A stretch of DNA of 64,000 nucleotides from Durusdinium trenchii. Lineage: Eukaryota > Sar > Dinophyceae > Suessiales > Symbiodiniaceae. The notes beneath the pieces are model-generated. The model was not told the origin of the DNA and did not search any database. It saw nothing but the letters and a program-made list of their open reading frames with translations. This document shows, piece by piece, positions 53,668 to 62,099 of this stretch (within the stretch, counting starts at the first letter, position 1; every line of letters starts with the position of its first letter). The translations under genes and the position numbers were made by a program. The DNA lies in the NCBI GenBank assembly GCA_963970005.1, contig CAXAMN010013780.1:381668-445667 (forward strand), in the 5' to 3' direction.

Positions 53668-54253
53668 GTTGTGCTTGGCGAACGAAGTGAGTAGTTAGGG
53701 GGTCTGGCCCGCAAAAGGTACATGTAAACTCGGCACATGCTGGGGGAGGAGGGTGGACGGATGGAAGGTTTTTTGAGGTTGTGTTGGAGGTGATTTTTGA
53801 GGGGTGGTGATGCAAGAAATGCACTTTGCATCATTTGCATCATCTAAATGGTAAGGTGTAGGTGGCACCTTGCCAGGTATAGAATGGTATAGATACCCAG
53901 GGTAGCTATAGTGCAGTTAGCAGGTATAGTACTTCAAGTTCCCTTTCCATCAACCGCTCGATAACCTTTACACACGCACAGCAATCCACAGCTTTGAAGT
54001 CTCATTCTTGCATTGAACTTATATATGTGTGTAAGAGGTATAGCAACATAGCATTCATACGGACCCAGGGTAGCTACAATTCTGTTGCCAGGTATCCCAC
54101 TTCAATTTTCCCTACCCTGGGGACCCTGGGTCCGCGCAACTCAGGGTATACCTGGCAAATGCCTTGTAGCTGCCCTGGCTCCCCAGGGTAGGGAAATTGA
54201 AGTGGGATACCTGCAAACAGAATTGTAGCTACCCTGGGTATCTATACATGGCA

Positions 54254-54322
54254 CGGCGCCAGCTGAGTAAGAAGGGGGGTTCGGGGGGGTGGCCTGAGAA
54301 AGCACACTCGAAAGTAGGTGGT
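54254..54322 (+). repeat. Direct duplicate, first copy (partner 54787-54855)
   Basis: GCTGAGTAAGAAGGGGGGTT and the following GGGTGGCCTGAGAAAGCACA are repeated with few differences at about 54797-54845. A weaker relative (GTGCCAGCTGAGTTGTG) lies at 53656, after coding-like sequence. Confidence 0.7.
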
Positions 54323-54419
54323 GTGTAGGGGTGCACTTAAGCAAGGTTTTGGAGGTGCTTTTTGGTGATTTTAAGAATCCTTTTGATTTTAATCATTGGA
54401 CCTTGTTGCGCGCGAATGA

Positions 54420-54429
54420 NNNNNNNNNN
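54420..54429. other. Assembly gap (10 N)
   Basis: Ten unknown bases lie inside the large inverted repeat. The gap size is probably nominal, and the frame called across it is not meaningful. Confidence 1.
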
Positions 54430-54875
54430 GCGTGCAAATCAGTAAGTAAATCCATGTCAGAAGTGAGCAACAAGAAATGCAATTGTCTTCGGTTGGCTGC
54501 ATGGCAACTGAATTGTAGCTACCCTGGGTATACCTGGCAACTGCCTTGTAGCTGCCCTGGGTCCGCGCGCGCGCCTAAATCACAGGCAGCCGGGAGCCCG
54601 CAAGGCGCGCGCGCGCGGAGCAGGGTAGGGAAATTGAAGTGGGATACCTGGCAACAGAATTGTAGCTACCCTGGGTCCGTATGAATGCTATGTTGTTATA
54701 CCTCTTACACACCTATATAAGTTCAAGCAAAGGGAACCTGAAGTACTATACCTGGTAGCTGAATTGTAGTTACCCTGGGTATCTATACCTGCACCGGCTG
54801 AGTAAGAAGGGGGGTTCGGGGGGTGGCCTGATAAAACACACTCGAAAGTAAAAACGCCGGCTTTCGTTTTGCAGT

Positions 54876-55387
54876 TTCTCAGGTTGTTATGTTAGTTATG
54901 TTTGATCTTTGTATTTGACAATCCTTCATGCTTGATCACGCACACACGTACTTATATATATAATATATATATATATATTATATATATAGATAGATAGATA
55001 TAACCCATATATATATGTATACACTTATGGTACCCCTTGGTACTTTGGATTTTGGGAAATGAAATGCTCTGCAGAACTACCAGGGGTGAAGGTACCAAAC
55101 ATCATTCCCTTGAGTACAGTCTTGTTTTCTATATCCAATTTGATTCGGGATGTCATTAACTATATATTTTCTATTTTACATATAGAGAGAAACAGACAGA
55201 GAGAGGGGGAGAGAGAGAGAGAGAGAGGGAGAGAGCGCCGGCAGTTGTGAGGATTTGCTATCACCAAATGATCACTTTTATGTGAATGTTACACCTCATT
55301 GTGACATGTTTATTTGCGTGTAGTCTTTGGCTTGCAGTAGAGCCCGTTATGGACAGTATATATATATATATGTGTGTGTGTGTATCT
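54876..55387. other. Microsatellite cluster
   Basis: (TA)n at about 54953-55018, (GA)n with GGGAGA at 55188-55237, and (TA)n(TG)n at 55359-55383. No gene is seen. Confidence 0.6.
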
Positions 55388-55620
55388 TCAGATCTGTAAA
55401 TGCAGAGCGAGGCTGTGAAGGGTTGATTTGAGGGAAAAGACCAGTAGCGGCTGCTGGACGCTGCCATCGTCTTCGTCCCAGACGCTGCCTTCGTCTTCGC
55501 CTCTAGTTCTCTTGGTGTGCTTGGCACATGCGCCAGGCACGGACGCCTCAAGTTCCCAGACTTCCAAAAGTTCATTTTGAAGGTGGGCCGGGCGCGATCC
55601 AACGCGGACGAAGGAATTGC
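55388..55620 (-). CDS. Candidate terminal exon on the minus strand
   Basis: The minus frame reads NELLEVWELEASVPGACAKH, then acidic DED-rich sequence and QQPLLVFSLKSTLHSLALHL to a stop. The composition is protein-like. The acceptor was not fixed. No family. Confidence 0.3.
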
Positions 55621-56117
55621 AGAAGCAATTGATGCTGTTTAGTACCAAGACGGCGATAGAGCAGCCGTTTAGTTGCACTTGTTTACTGTAATTACCGTGT
55701 TCAAAGTTTTGTATTGAGCTTTCGGTTTGAGGGGAAGTGACATGATATACTTCACTGACCAGTGCACAACGAACTTCGTGAAGAAACACTTTAAAAAGAC
55801 CTTGTCGTTTGTGTTTTGAATGGGGACCGAAACTTCAAAAGCTTTCTGCACTGACAATCGTCCCATCCGTTTTAGGTGTTGATTCTATCAGGATGCCTTC
55901 AGTGGCATTGTTTAGTCATGGCTCACTTGGGTTGACCACCACGGCCGTGCGCCGTGGTGCAGATCATGCGACCTCCACCATCCTCCAATGAGCTCCTTGC
56001 GTTTTGGCGTGAGGCGTGGCCGAGTGGGATTTTTCTCCCTGCCACAAACATGGAAGCGGACAATCCCCTGTTTGTAGAGGAAATGGGCCTTTCCACAGGC
56101 CATTTTCCACCTCCATC

Positions 56118-56297
56118 ATGGCGGGTAAACCAAACGAAACTGTATTGGTAGATGATTGTCGAGAGGTTGGACTGATGGACTCCAGCCTCCATCTGGCTGA
56201 TGTAGCTCCTGCAGCTATTCAGCCCCTGCCTGCCAAAAAATTGATGTTTGAAGTCACGAGGAGGCAAAAAGGAGGATCACAGATTTACACAGAATAA
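56118..56297 (+). CDS. Small open frame of unknown function
   Basis: Fifty-nine residues run from ATG to TAA and include NETVLVDDCREVGLMDSSLH and PLPAKKLMFEVTRRQKGG. It may be a terminal exon or a small protein. It ends about 300 bp before the LTR element. Confidence 0.3.
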   Translation: MAGKPNETVLVDDCREVGLMDSSLHLADVAPAAIQPLPAKKLMFEVTRRQKGGSQIYTE

Positions 56298-56608
56298 ACC
56301 ATTTTCTATGATCTCAATGAATGTCGACCAATTACTGCTTCCAGGCCAGGCGCATAACAAGCAGAAGCCAATGCTTAATGACAAGGGACCAACATGGACC
56401 AAGTGATACTGGAGCGCAGAATGCCAAGGGCAGGGGAAACCACAAGGTGTGTGGTGCACGCAGTTAATGCAACAGCAGAGGCAATGAAAGATCACGAAAG
56501 GTAGCCTGGTAAGGACTACCTTGAGTTTGCTTTGCGAAGCAAAGGGATTGGCTTGAGAGCTTGCTCGGGACTAAAGATTGGTAGTTCAATGTCTAACACC
56601 CCCCCCCC

Positions 56609-56767
56609 TGAAATGTAGAGGTCTACTTGTACAGGTTCCACTCCAGTGGCCTATCTAGTGTGTCCATGCTTGACTGCCATAAGGCTCAAGACAAGAGGAT
56701 AAGACTCTGCGCGTAAAAGACACTAGCGGTCTGCACCTCAACCGTGTACGCCCTAGTCACTCTTTCA
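56609..56767 (+). repeat. 5' LTR (159 bp)
   Basis: It starts TGAAATGTAGAGG and ends CACTCTTTCA. It contains GCCATAAGGCTCAAG at 56676-56690, which resembles the 3' end of the dinoflagellate spliced leader. No TATA box is seen, as is usual for dinoflagellates. Confidence 0.9.
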
Positions 56768-56768
56768 G

Positions 56769-56784
56769 TGGCAGCGGAGCAGTG
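56769..56784 (+). other. Putative primer-binding site
   Basis: One base after the LTR the sequence is TGGCAGCGGAGCAGTG. PBS sequences start TGG, to pair with the CCA end of a tRNA. The stretch is similar to, but not a perfect match for, complements of eukaryotic initiator methionine tRNA ends (TGGTAGC...). The tRNA identity is tentative. Confidence 0.5.
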
Positions 56785-56845
56785 ATCCTGGAAGACGCAG
56801 GTGAGCTCCTTTCCTAGGCATAGACTTGCTTGTAGGCAACCGGCC

Positions 56846-58459
56846 ATGGATTGGATTGACGACTGGGAAGAGCCTGATGCGGATGTGGCTTATGAGCCAG
56901 CAGCCTATGTGAATAGGCATGTGAGAAGAGAACCAGCAGCTATAGCAATGACAACACAGGTCACTACAAAGGTGCCCCCATCTTATGATGGAAAGACTTC
57001 ATGGTTTTCCTATGAGGATGCCATAGACGATTGGTGTGATATCACCGAGCTGGAGGATGAGAAGAGAGGACCAGCTTTGAGAAACAGATTAGAAGGAGAA
57101 GCAGCCGTATACAAACGTGTATTAGACAGAGATGCATTGAAGGCGAATGATCCACCAGGAGCTGGAGTAGAATACTTCAAACGAGTACTACGACCATATT
57201 TTGTGAAAGGATCCACCAATGTATTCCTGTATAGGTTTATGCAATTCGTACGCTTCAATCGCGGATCAGCCGACATGATGAAGTGGATGACAAGATTTCA
57301 GATTTTACTCCAAAGGCTTATGAGCAGTTGGATGGACATGTTGGATCCAGTAACACAAGTACACCCTCAGGTACAAGCACAGATGCAAGCTGATGCAGCG
57401 ATGACTGGAGTAGCTCCAACAGCAGAAAGAATTGAAGAAATCATGCAGAATGTCAATGGCAGTATGAGAATTCTTCATCAGAACGATTTTCCTTTAGGAG
57501 AGAATCTCATTGCCTTACTCATGCTGTCACTTGCGGATTTGTCTCAGGACCAGAGGAACACTTTGACCTCTTTGATGACTCATCGTGGTAGAGTCCTGCA
57601 GCAATACACCACAACAGAGTTGAGGACAGTTTTCATTGAGATGTTCTGTACAACAAAGACTTCAGTAGACAATCCTCTGATGCAACCAACAGGTGCTGGA
57701 GGTAGAAGATCATTTCTCGTATTAGACGAAGGAGAACTCAATGGTACATATGGCTATTGGGCCGAAGATGAAGAAGATGGAACAGAAGGATTCCTTGATG
57801 CCCTGGACGATGTCTTTTGGGTATATGATGAACAGAATTTCTCTTGGTTCCAGAGGAGATTCCAAGGAAGAAGAGCCAGAAAAGGCAAAGGAAAAGGTAG
57901 AAGAAAAGGAAAAGGAAAAGGAAGATCAGAGCATTGGATCCGCAGGTTTTCAGAAGCCCGTGTAAAAGCAGATCCTGGTATCAAAGCACCTATTCCCAGA
58001 ACATTTTACAGTTCATCTGCACATGTCCTCAAGCAGTGTGAAGCTTACTTTGAGAAACTCTGGGAGGAATACTCTACAGAAGACAAAGAAATATACCAGG
58101 GATCAAAGCTTGGCGATACATGTTTGTCTACCATTGTTGAATGGGGTCATTCAATGAGTGGAGAGGAATATGCAAATTCCACAGTGAGCACGAAGGAGTT
58201 CGTCTGTAAATTTTCAGAGAACTTTGCTTTGATTGACACGGAGGTTATGTGCTCCAGACCCTCTGACGATGACAGTCATGGTCCAATGTTTATTTCACTC
58301 AGACCAGCTTCCTTTTCATCTGGAGACAGAAGACTTTATCGCTCGGGCGAGACTCTTCGAGATGCTAACTTGCGGAGGAAGGAGAAACAAAAAGAGAATA
58401 AAAGGAAAGGAAGGCCGCCAACTTCTGATCAAGCAGCTCCATCGACTGCAGCGGCATAA
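56846..58459 (+). CDS. Gag-like protein of the non-autonomous LTR element
   Basis: The frame is open from 56801. The start at ATG 56846 gives 537 residues beginning MDWIDDWEEPDAD, while the preceding ATG adds 15. An N-terminal region with PPSYDGKTSWFSYEDAIDDW and a helical capsid-like core resembles Gag of dinoflagellate copia elements. It is followed by an acidic stretch and a basic Lys/Gly/Arg run (KGKGKG-type) at about residues 340-360, expected to bind RNA. No CCHC zinc knuckle, protease DTGA/DSGA or pol motif is present. The C-terminal 170 residues, with another Lys/Arg-rich tail, are not recognised. Gag would package element RNA into particles. Confidence 0.75.
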   Translation: MDWIDDWEEPDADVAYEPAAYVNRHVRREPAAIAMTTQVTTKVPPSYDGKTSWFSYEDAIDDWCDITELEDEKRGPALRNRLEGEAAVYKRVLDRDALKANDPPGAGVEYFKRVLRPYFVKGSTNVFLYRFMQFVRFNRGSADMMKWMTRFQILLQRLMSSWMDMLDPVTQVHPQVQAQMQADAAMTGVAPTAERIEEIMQNVNGSMRILHQNDFPLGENLIALLMLSLADLSQDQRNTLTSLMTHRGRVLQQYTTTELRTVFIEMFCTTKTSVDNPLMQPTGAGGRRSFLVLDEGELNGTYGYWAEDEEDGTEGFLDALDDVFWVYDEQNFSWFQRRFQGRRARKGKGKGRRKGKGKGRSEHWIRRFSEARVKADPGIKAPIPRTFYSSSAHVLKQCEAYFEKLWEEYSTEDKEIYQGSKLGDTCLSTIVEWGHSMSGEEYANSTVSTKEFVCKFSENFALIDTEVMCSRPSDDDSHGPMFISLRPASFSSGDRRLYRSGETLRDANLRRKEKQKENKRKGRPPTSDQAAPSTAAA

Positions 58460-59428
58460 AACTCAGAGCGGAGGCTAACTTTTAATGATAGCTAGGAAGT
58501 GAAGATACTTCTGATCACAGTTGATACTTTGCTTCCAGGCTTGACTTTAAGTTGCCAGGCTGAAGTTTTAATGAATCCTGGTTTGCAACAAGGAGAAACT
58601 TTTTATCAAAGAAGATACTCCTGCATTCCAGGTTTATACGCTTTAGCATGCAGATAAATACAGTTTACTAAACGGTTACTATCTGCAGGTAGGTATGGAC
58701 AGTTTTTCAGAACTGATGATAACTACCATAGCCGCTCTTTTGAAGTGACCTCTAATGGACAACCATTTATGGTTGATGATTAAGTCATTTCATAAGTTTG
58801 CATTTGTAGTGCAAGTTTTGTACATACATTTGCCGGTGTCTCCTTCCTTTTTGTTTTTGATGTCAATGAGAAAGAGTCCTTTTGATGCAGTTTCATTTTT
58901 GTGTAAGTCCTGTGTATGGAAGCGGCCGAGACCACTTTTCGAGAAGAACATTCCTCGGACCGAGAGTTGACGCTCCTTGCATTTTGCAAGGCATCTTAAT
59001 TCATTGCAGTTTGTGCGGTCTTGAAATTTTAGTTTTTCGTTACGCGAGTGTCGTTTACTGCTTTTACAGGTCTCTGTGCAAGAAAGCCGCTTTCCTTTGA
59101 ATTTATAGTTTCTTTGAAGCTCTGGCTATTTAAGGGCTATTGAGCGCCGGTACATGGTATCTTCGCCGGTGAACGATACAGTCTCCAGCCGAGATACATT
59201 GTCTTTGACTTTGTATTTGAGGTGAGTCAGCTATTGCTCCCTCACTGTATTTAGTATACCTAGAGATTACCTTTTCTAAAGTGTGTAATACACTGGAATT
59301 GGTAAGTACAGGGCACCGTGGTTTCCTTTTAAGCTTACTAGAGCTTGCTGGACTGTTTTAGCCTTGCGGTAGAAAAATAGTGTGCGACATACGCAATAGG
59401 CAGGAGTGGACATGAATTTTGTGCCTGC
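58460..59428 (+). other. 3' non-coding interior of the LTR element
   Basis: About 970 bp between the gag stop and the 3' LTR, without a supported frame. No long purine tract lies immediately before the LTR. GGCAGGAGTGGACATG at about 59400 is the best, weak, polypurine candidate. Confidence 0.5.
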
Positions 59429-59585
59429 TGAAATGTAGAGGTCTACTTGTACAGGTTCCACTCCAGTGGCCTATCTAGTGTGTCCATGCTTGACTGCCAT
59501 AAGGCTCAAGACAAGAGGATAAGACTGCGCATAAAAGACACTAGCGGTCTGCACCTCAACCGTGTACGCCCTAGTCACTCTTTCA
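59429..59585 (+). repeat. 3' LTR (157 bp)
   Basis: Identical to the 5' LTR except for loss of CT in GACTCTGCG and G-to-A in GCGTAAAAG. The spliced-leader-like string is at 59496-59510. Confidence 0.9.
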
Positions 59586-59724
59586 CCCCCTCCCCCCGCC
59601 CCCTTCCCATGTGATGAACTAACTACTAGCATTCTGGACATAAGGTGAAGTCATGCGCTTAGCAGTCACAGCAGTACGACGCTGGCCATGAGGTTGCGCA
59701 ATACAGCACGAACCCTGCGCAATG

Positions 59725-60185
59725 AGGTCGCGCAATGCGGCTTCGATGCCGCGCGTGCGCACCCGGCAGCCTGACACAGCGCGTGCTGCGTTCACAGACC
59801 GTATTGCTCGACACCAACGAGCATCGATGCAACGCAGCCTCTCTGCAAAGCCCTGTGGAGAAACCCCTCGCGTCGCGGAACACCATTCGACTCAGCCTTA
59901 TACCCTAGCGTGGCGAAATCTCACCGCATCGCGGAGCACACCCACCATAGCGTGACGTCCATCCCTGGCAGTACCGGCCGCACCCCTCCAGCACTATCCT
60001 TACAAGGGTTGGTCACTGAGTCATGGCTTCGACGCAACGCGTGCAGGCCTGTAATCCTGACACAGTGCGTGCAGCTGTGGGACCATAGCTGGTATTGCGA
60101 CTTTTACGCGCGCCTGTTTTCAAACACCTAGACACAAACGAGCGTCGACGCAACGCAGCCTCTCTGCAGAGCCGTGTGGCGCAAT
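59725..60185. repeat. Diverged tandem duplication, offset about 320 bp
   Basis: GCATCGATGCAACGCAGCCT at about 59821 matches GCGTCGACGCAACGCAGCCT at about 60140, followed in both by CTCTGCA. GGCTTCGATGCCGCGCGTGC at about 59738 and CCTGACACAGCGCGTG at about 59770 match GGCTTCGACGCAACGCGTGC at about 60024 and CCTGACACAGTGCGTG at about 60057. A minus-strand frame from ATG 60353 (MSGETRKVETDR...) runs into the second copy. Confidence 0.7.
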
Positions 60186-60639
60186 CTGACCACAACGGTG
60201 TCCCTCTTGAGCCTTCTTGTGCTCTCTGGCTTTGTTGGTTTCATCCATGATTGACCAAGGGGCACGTTCCTGAAACACCGGAGACAGTCCCTCACCAGAA
60301 AAGGTCCCGACAGCTACCCGGTCCGTCTCCACCTTTCGTGTTTCCCCGCTCATTGAGCTAGCAGCTAGCACTTGAAGTGCAGCAGTATAGGCGCATTGGT
60401 AATTGGACAAATGCCAGTAAGATTCGACATCGCAACGGTTTGCACAGCGATGCACTGCATACAATTTAACATGTATGCACCCTTATACATATATATATAT
60501 AATCTGCTATAATGTCCCATATGCATTGACATCGCATGATCCCAGTTGAAGAGATTAATCTTTAGACACAACCGACATGAAAGAATCATCCGCCCTGCTT
60601 AGAGACAGCAAAGCAATTGGAAAAACATGTCATGAAAGG

Positions 60640-60735
60640 AAAGGAACGGCAAGGCAAGGGCAAGGGCAAGGGCAAGAGGAGGCAAGGCAAGGCAAGGGAA
60701 GGCAAGGCAAGGCAGGAAGAAAGAAAGAAAGAAAG
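60640..60735 (+). repeat. Purine-rich GGCAA/GGGCAA minisatellite and (GAAA)n
   Basis: GGCAA and GGGCAA units lead into GGAAG and GAAAGAAAGAAAG. The purine bias is continuous on one strand. Confidence 0.9.
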
Positions 60736-61071
60736 ACGCAAACACCAAGTAACCAGGAATACAGTCAGAAAAAGTTGCTATATAAATCTCTAGGCTCAAG
60801 CTCTTGAGTTGTCAGGTCGATCGAGATGGCACTGGCGAAGCATCCGCAGAACATTTTGACAGCGCGGTCTATCGCTTGCAGGCCTGGACATTGAGGCAAC
60901 TCTATGTTCTGCAGGGGAGTGAAGCACCAAGTTTCAGTGAGGTTCCAGACCCCCCCAAAACTACCATCTCAGACTAGTAGTCCGCAGAGGCAGTGTTGCA
61001 TGATTTGGACCCTCCTGAAAAAACTGTGTGTGTGTGTGGCATTGCCGGTGCTGTTCCTTTTGGGGCTCCAG

Positions 61072-61203
61072 GTAGACACTTGGCCTGACCTTGACGAAGA
61101 AGGCGCTGTAACAGAGCTACGGGCGTTTTGCTTGTTACTGGCGTTGTCCAGCTTTGTCCTGCATTACGCTCTCAAAAAAGAGAGCAAAAGTGCTTCTCTT
61201 TAG
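61072..61203 (+). CDS. Candidate terminal exon with a membrane helix
   Basis: After GGGGCTCCAG the frame encodes DTWPDLDEEGAVTEL, a hydrophobic helix ELRAFCLLLALSSFVLHYAL, and a Lys/Ser tail to TAG at 61201. It could be the tail anchor of a membrane protein. The upstream exons are not identified. Confidence 0.4.
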   Translation, partial: VDTWPDLDEEGAVTELRAFCLLLALSSFVLHYALKKESKSASL

Positions 61204-61594
61204 CATGGGATTATATATATATAATACTGTATATGCACGCCTAGCATTTCAGAGGCATTTCGAGGGTGATCCAGATCCTAAATCTGGCAGCGGAGAAGTG
61301 CAACGCTCAGAGATGAAATTGGCTCAATCTTTCTTCCCTGATCTGTGTCCAAAGTTATTGCATGGTTTTGCACTTTGAAAGTGCTCAGGATCAAAGAGGC
61401 TTGATTTCTCCGTGCATACAATAGAAGCACACAGATTATATCAGATGATTTTGCAACGCCTCAGGCGAGGCTGTCAAACTGCCTGACAAATCTAACTGCC
61501 TAGCACTTCCAGTGTCGAATGCCCCAGACAAAACTAGGGTTTTAATCACCTTTGGTATTTGATATGTAATGTCCATTTTGATTTTTGTGCTAAG

Positions 61595-61702
61595 GACGCT
61601 ACTAGGGGCTCCTGGCCTTACTACTAGGAGCAAGAGCACGCTACTAGGAACAAAGGGCATCGCTACGAACGGAGCGATCGGACGCTACTAGGGGCAATTG
61701 AG
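61595..61702 (-). repeat. TAGTAG-word modular repeat, inverted copy
   Basis: GACGCTACTAGGGGCTCCTG, CTTACTACTAGGAGCAAGAG and CGCTACTAGGAACAAAGGGC are followed by two more GGACGCTACTAGGGGC-type words. It directly precedes the WHRAAGNW exon word. Confidence 0.85.
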
Positions 61703-61703
61703 G

Positions 61704-61761
61704 TGGCACCGTGCAGCTGGAAATTGGTACAAGGTCTTCCTTGCGCAGAGCTGAGGTGTAG
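61704..61761 (+). CDS. Candidate exon upstream of an EF-hand exon
   Basis: The frame reads RWHRAAGNWYKVF, close to the 33.95-kb exon (KWHRAGGNW) and the 47.8-kb exon (GGNNWYKIF). The base sequences also match (GTGGCACCGTGC shared with 33.95 kb). It lies about 170 bp before the EF-hand exon. Borders are uncertain, and it begins at the edge of the TAGTAG-word repeat. Confidence 0.35.
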
Positions 61762-61932
61762 ACACCTCTAAGTCAGACGGTCATGGTCCAAAAGAGTGCC
61801 TTTCGATAAGACTTGGTACGAAACCGCCGTGCAGAAGCCATTTGGGTATGTTTAGTAGTTAACATGTTTTTACTAGCATGTTGTTATGTAATACAATGTA
61901 TGTTCATATAATCCGAAAAGCCATAACTTCAG

Positions 61933-62043
61933 GCCTGCGATGAGGATGGCTCTGGCAGCATGACCTTTGATGAGATGCTGGGAGTCTTTCGCAAGCCCGC
62001 CGCTAAAGCAATTGAATCTCAACCGTTTTGTCGGACAACACAT
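61933..62043 (+). CDS. EF-hand exon
   Basis: After TAACTTCAG the frame reads ACDEDGSGSMTFDEMLGVF. The loop has D1, D3, S5, G6, M8 and E12, a calcium-binding EF-hand with Met at position 8. The frame stays open for about 25 more codons. It probably shares ancestry with the 34.2-kb exon pair. Confidence 0.5.
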
Positions 62044-62099
62044 GTGGTCAATGTAAACAAATGTAATTAAACACTAGTGAGGCTTTGTTTGGGTCTTGG

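Larger units (their letters stand above)
53880..54800. repeat. Nested inverted and direct repeats around CAGGGTAGCTACAATT
   Basis: Words such as GGTAGCTACAATTCTGTTGC and CCAGGTATCCCACTTCAATT occur at about 54066-54115. They recur in reverse complement at about 54183-54238 and 54621-54680. The left flank 53920-54075 is matched in inverted order by 54656-54760 (CATTCATACGGACCC / GGGTCCGTATGAATG; CTTACACAC). The whole forms a large imperfect palindrome with an assembly gap at its centre. Confidence 0.75.
56609..59585 (+). mobile_element. Complete gag-only LTR retrotransposon
   Basis: Two direct LTRs (56609-56767 and 59429-59585) begin TG and end CA. They differ only by a 2-bp indel and one substitution. 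The element is flanked on both sides by CCCCC, a possible 5-bp target duplication within C-rich DNA. The interior of about 2.66 kb holds one long gag-like frame and no protease, integrase, reverse transcriptase or RNase H. This is the layout of a non-autonomous terminal-repeat element that keeps gag. Near-identical LTRs mean recent insertion. It would need pol from another element. Confidence 0.85.

Noticed and set aside
54331-54684. A plus frame crossing the N gap
   Set aside because: It spans unknown bases and inverted repeats, so it is not meaningful.
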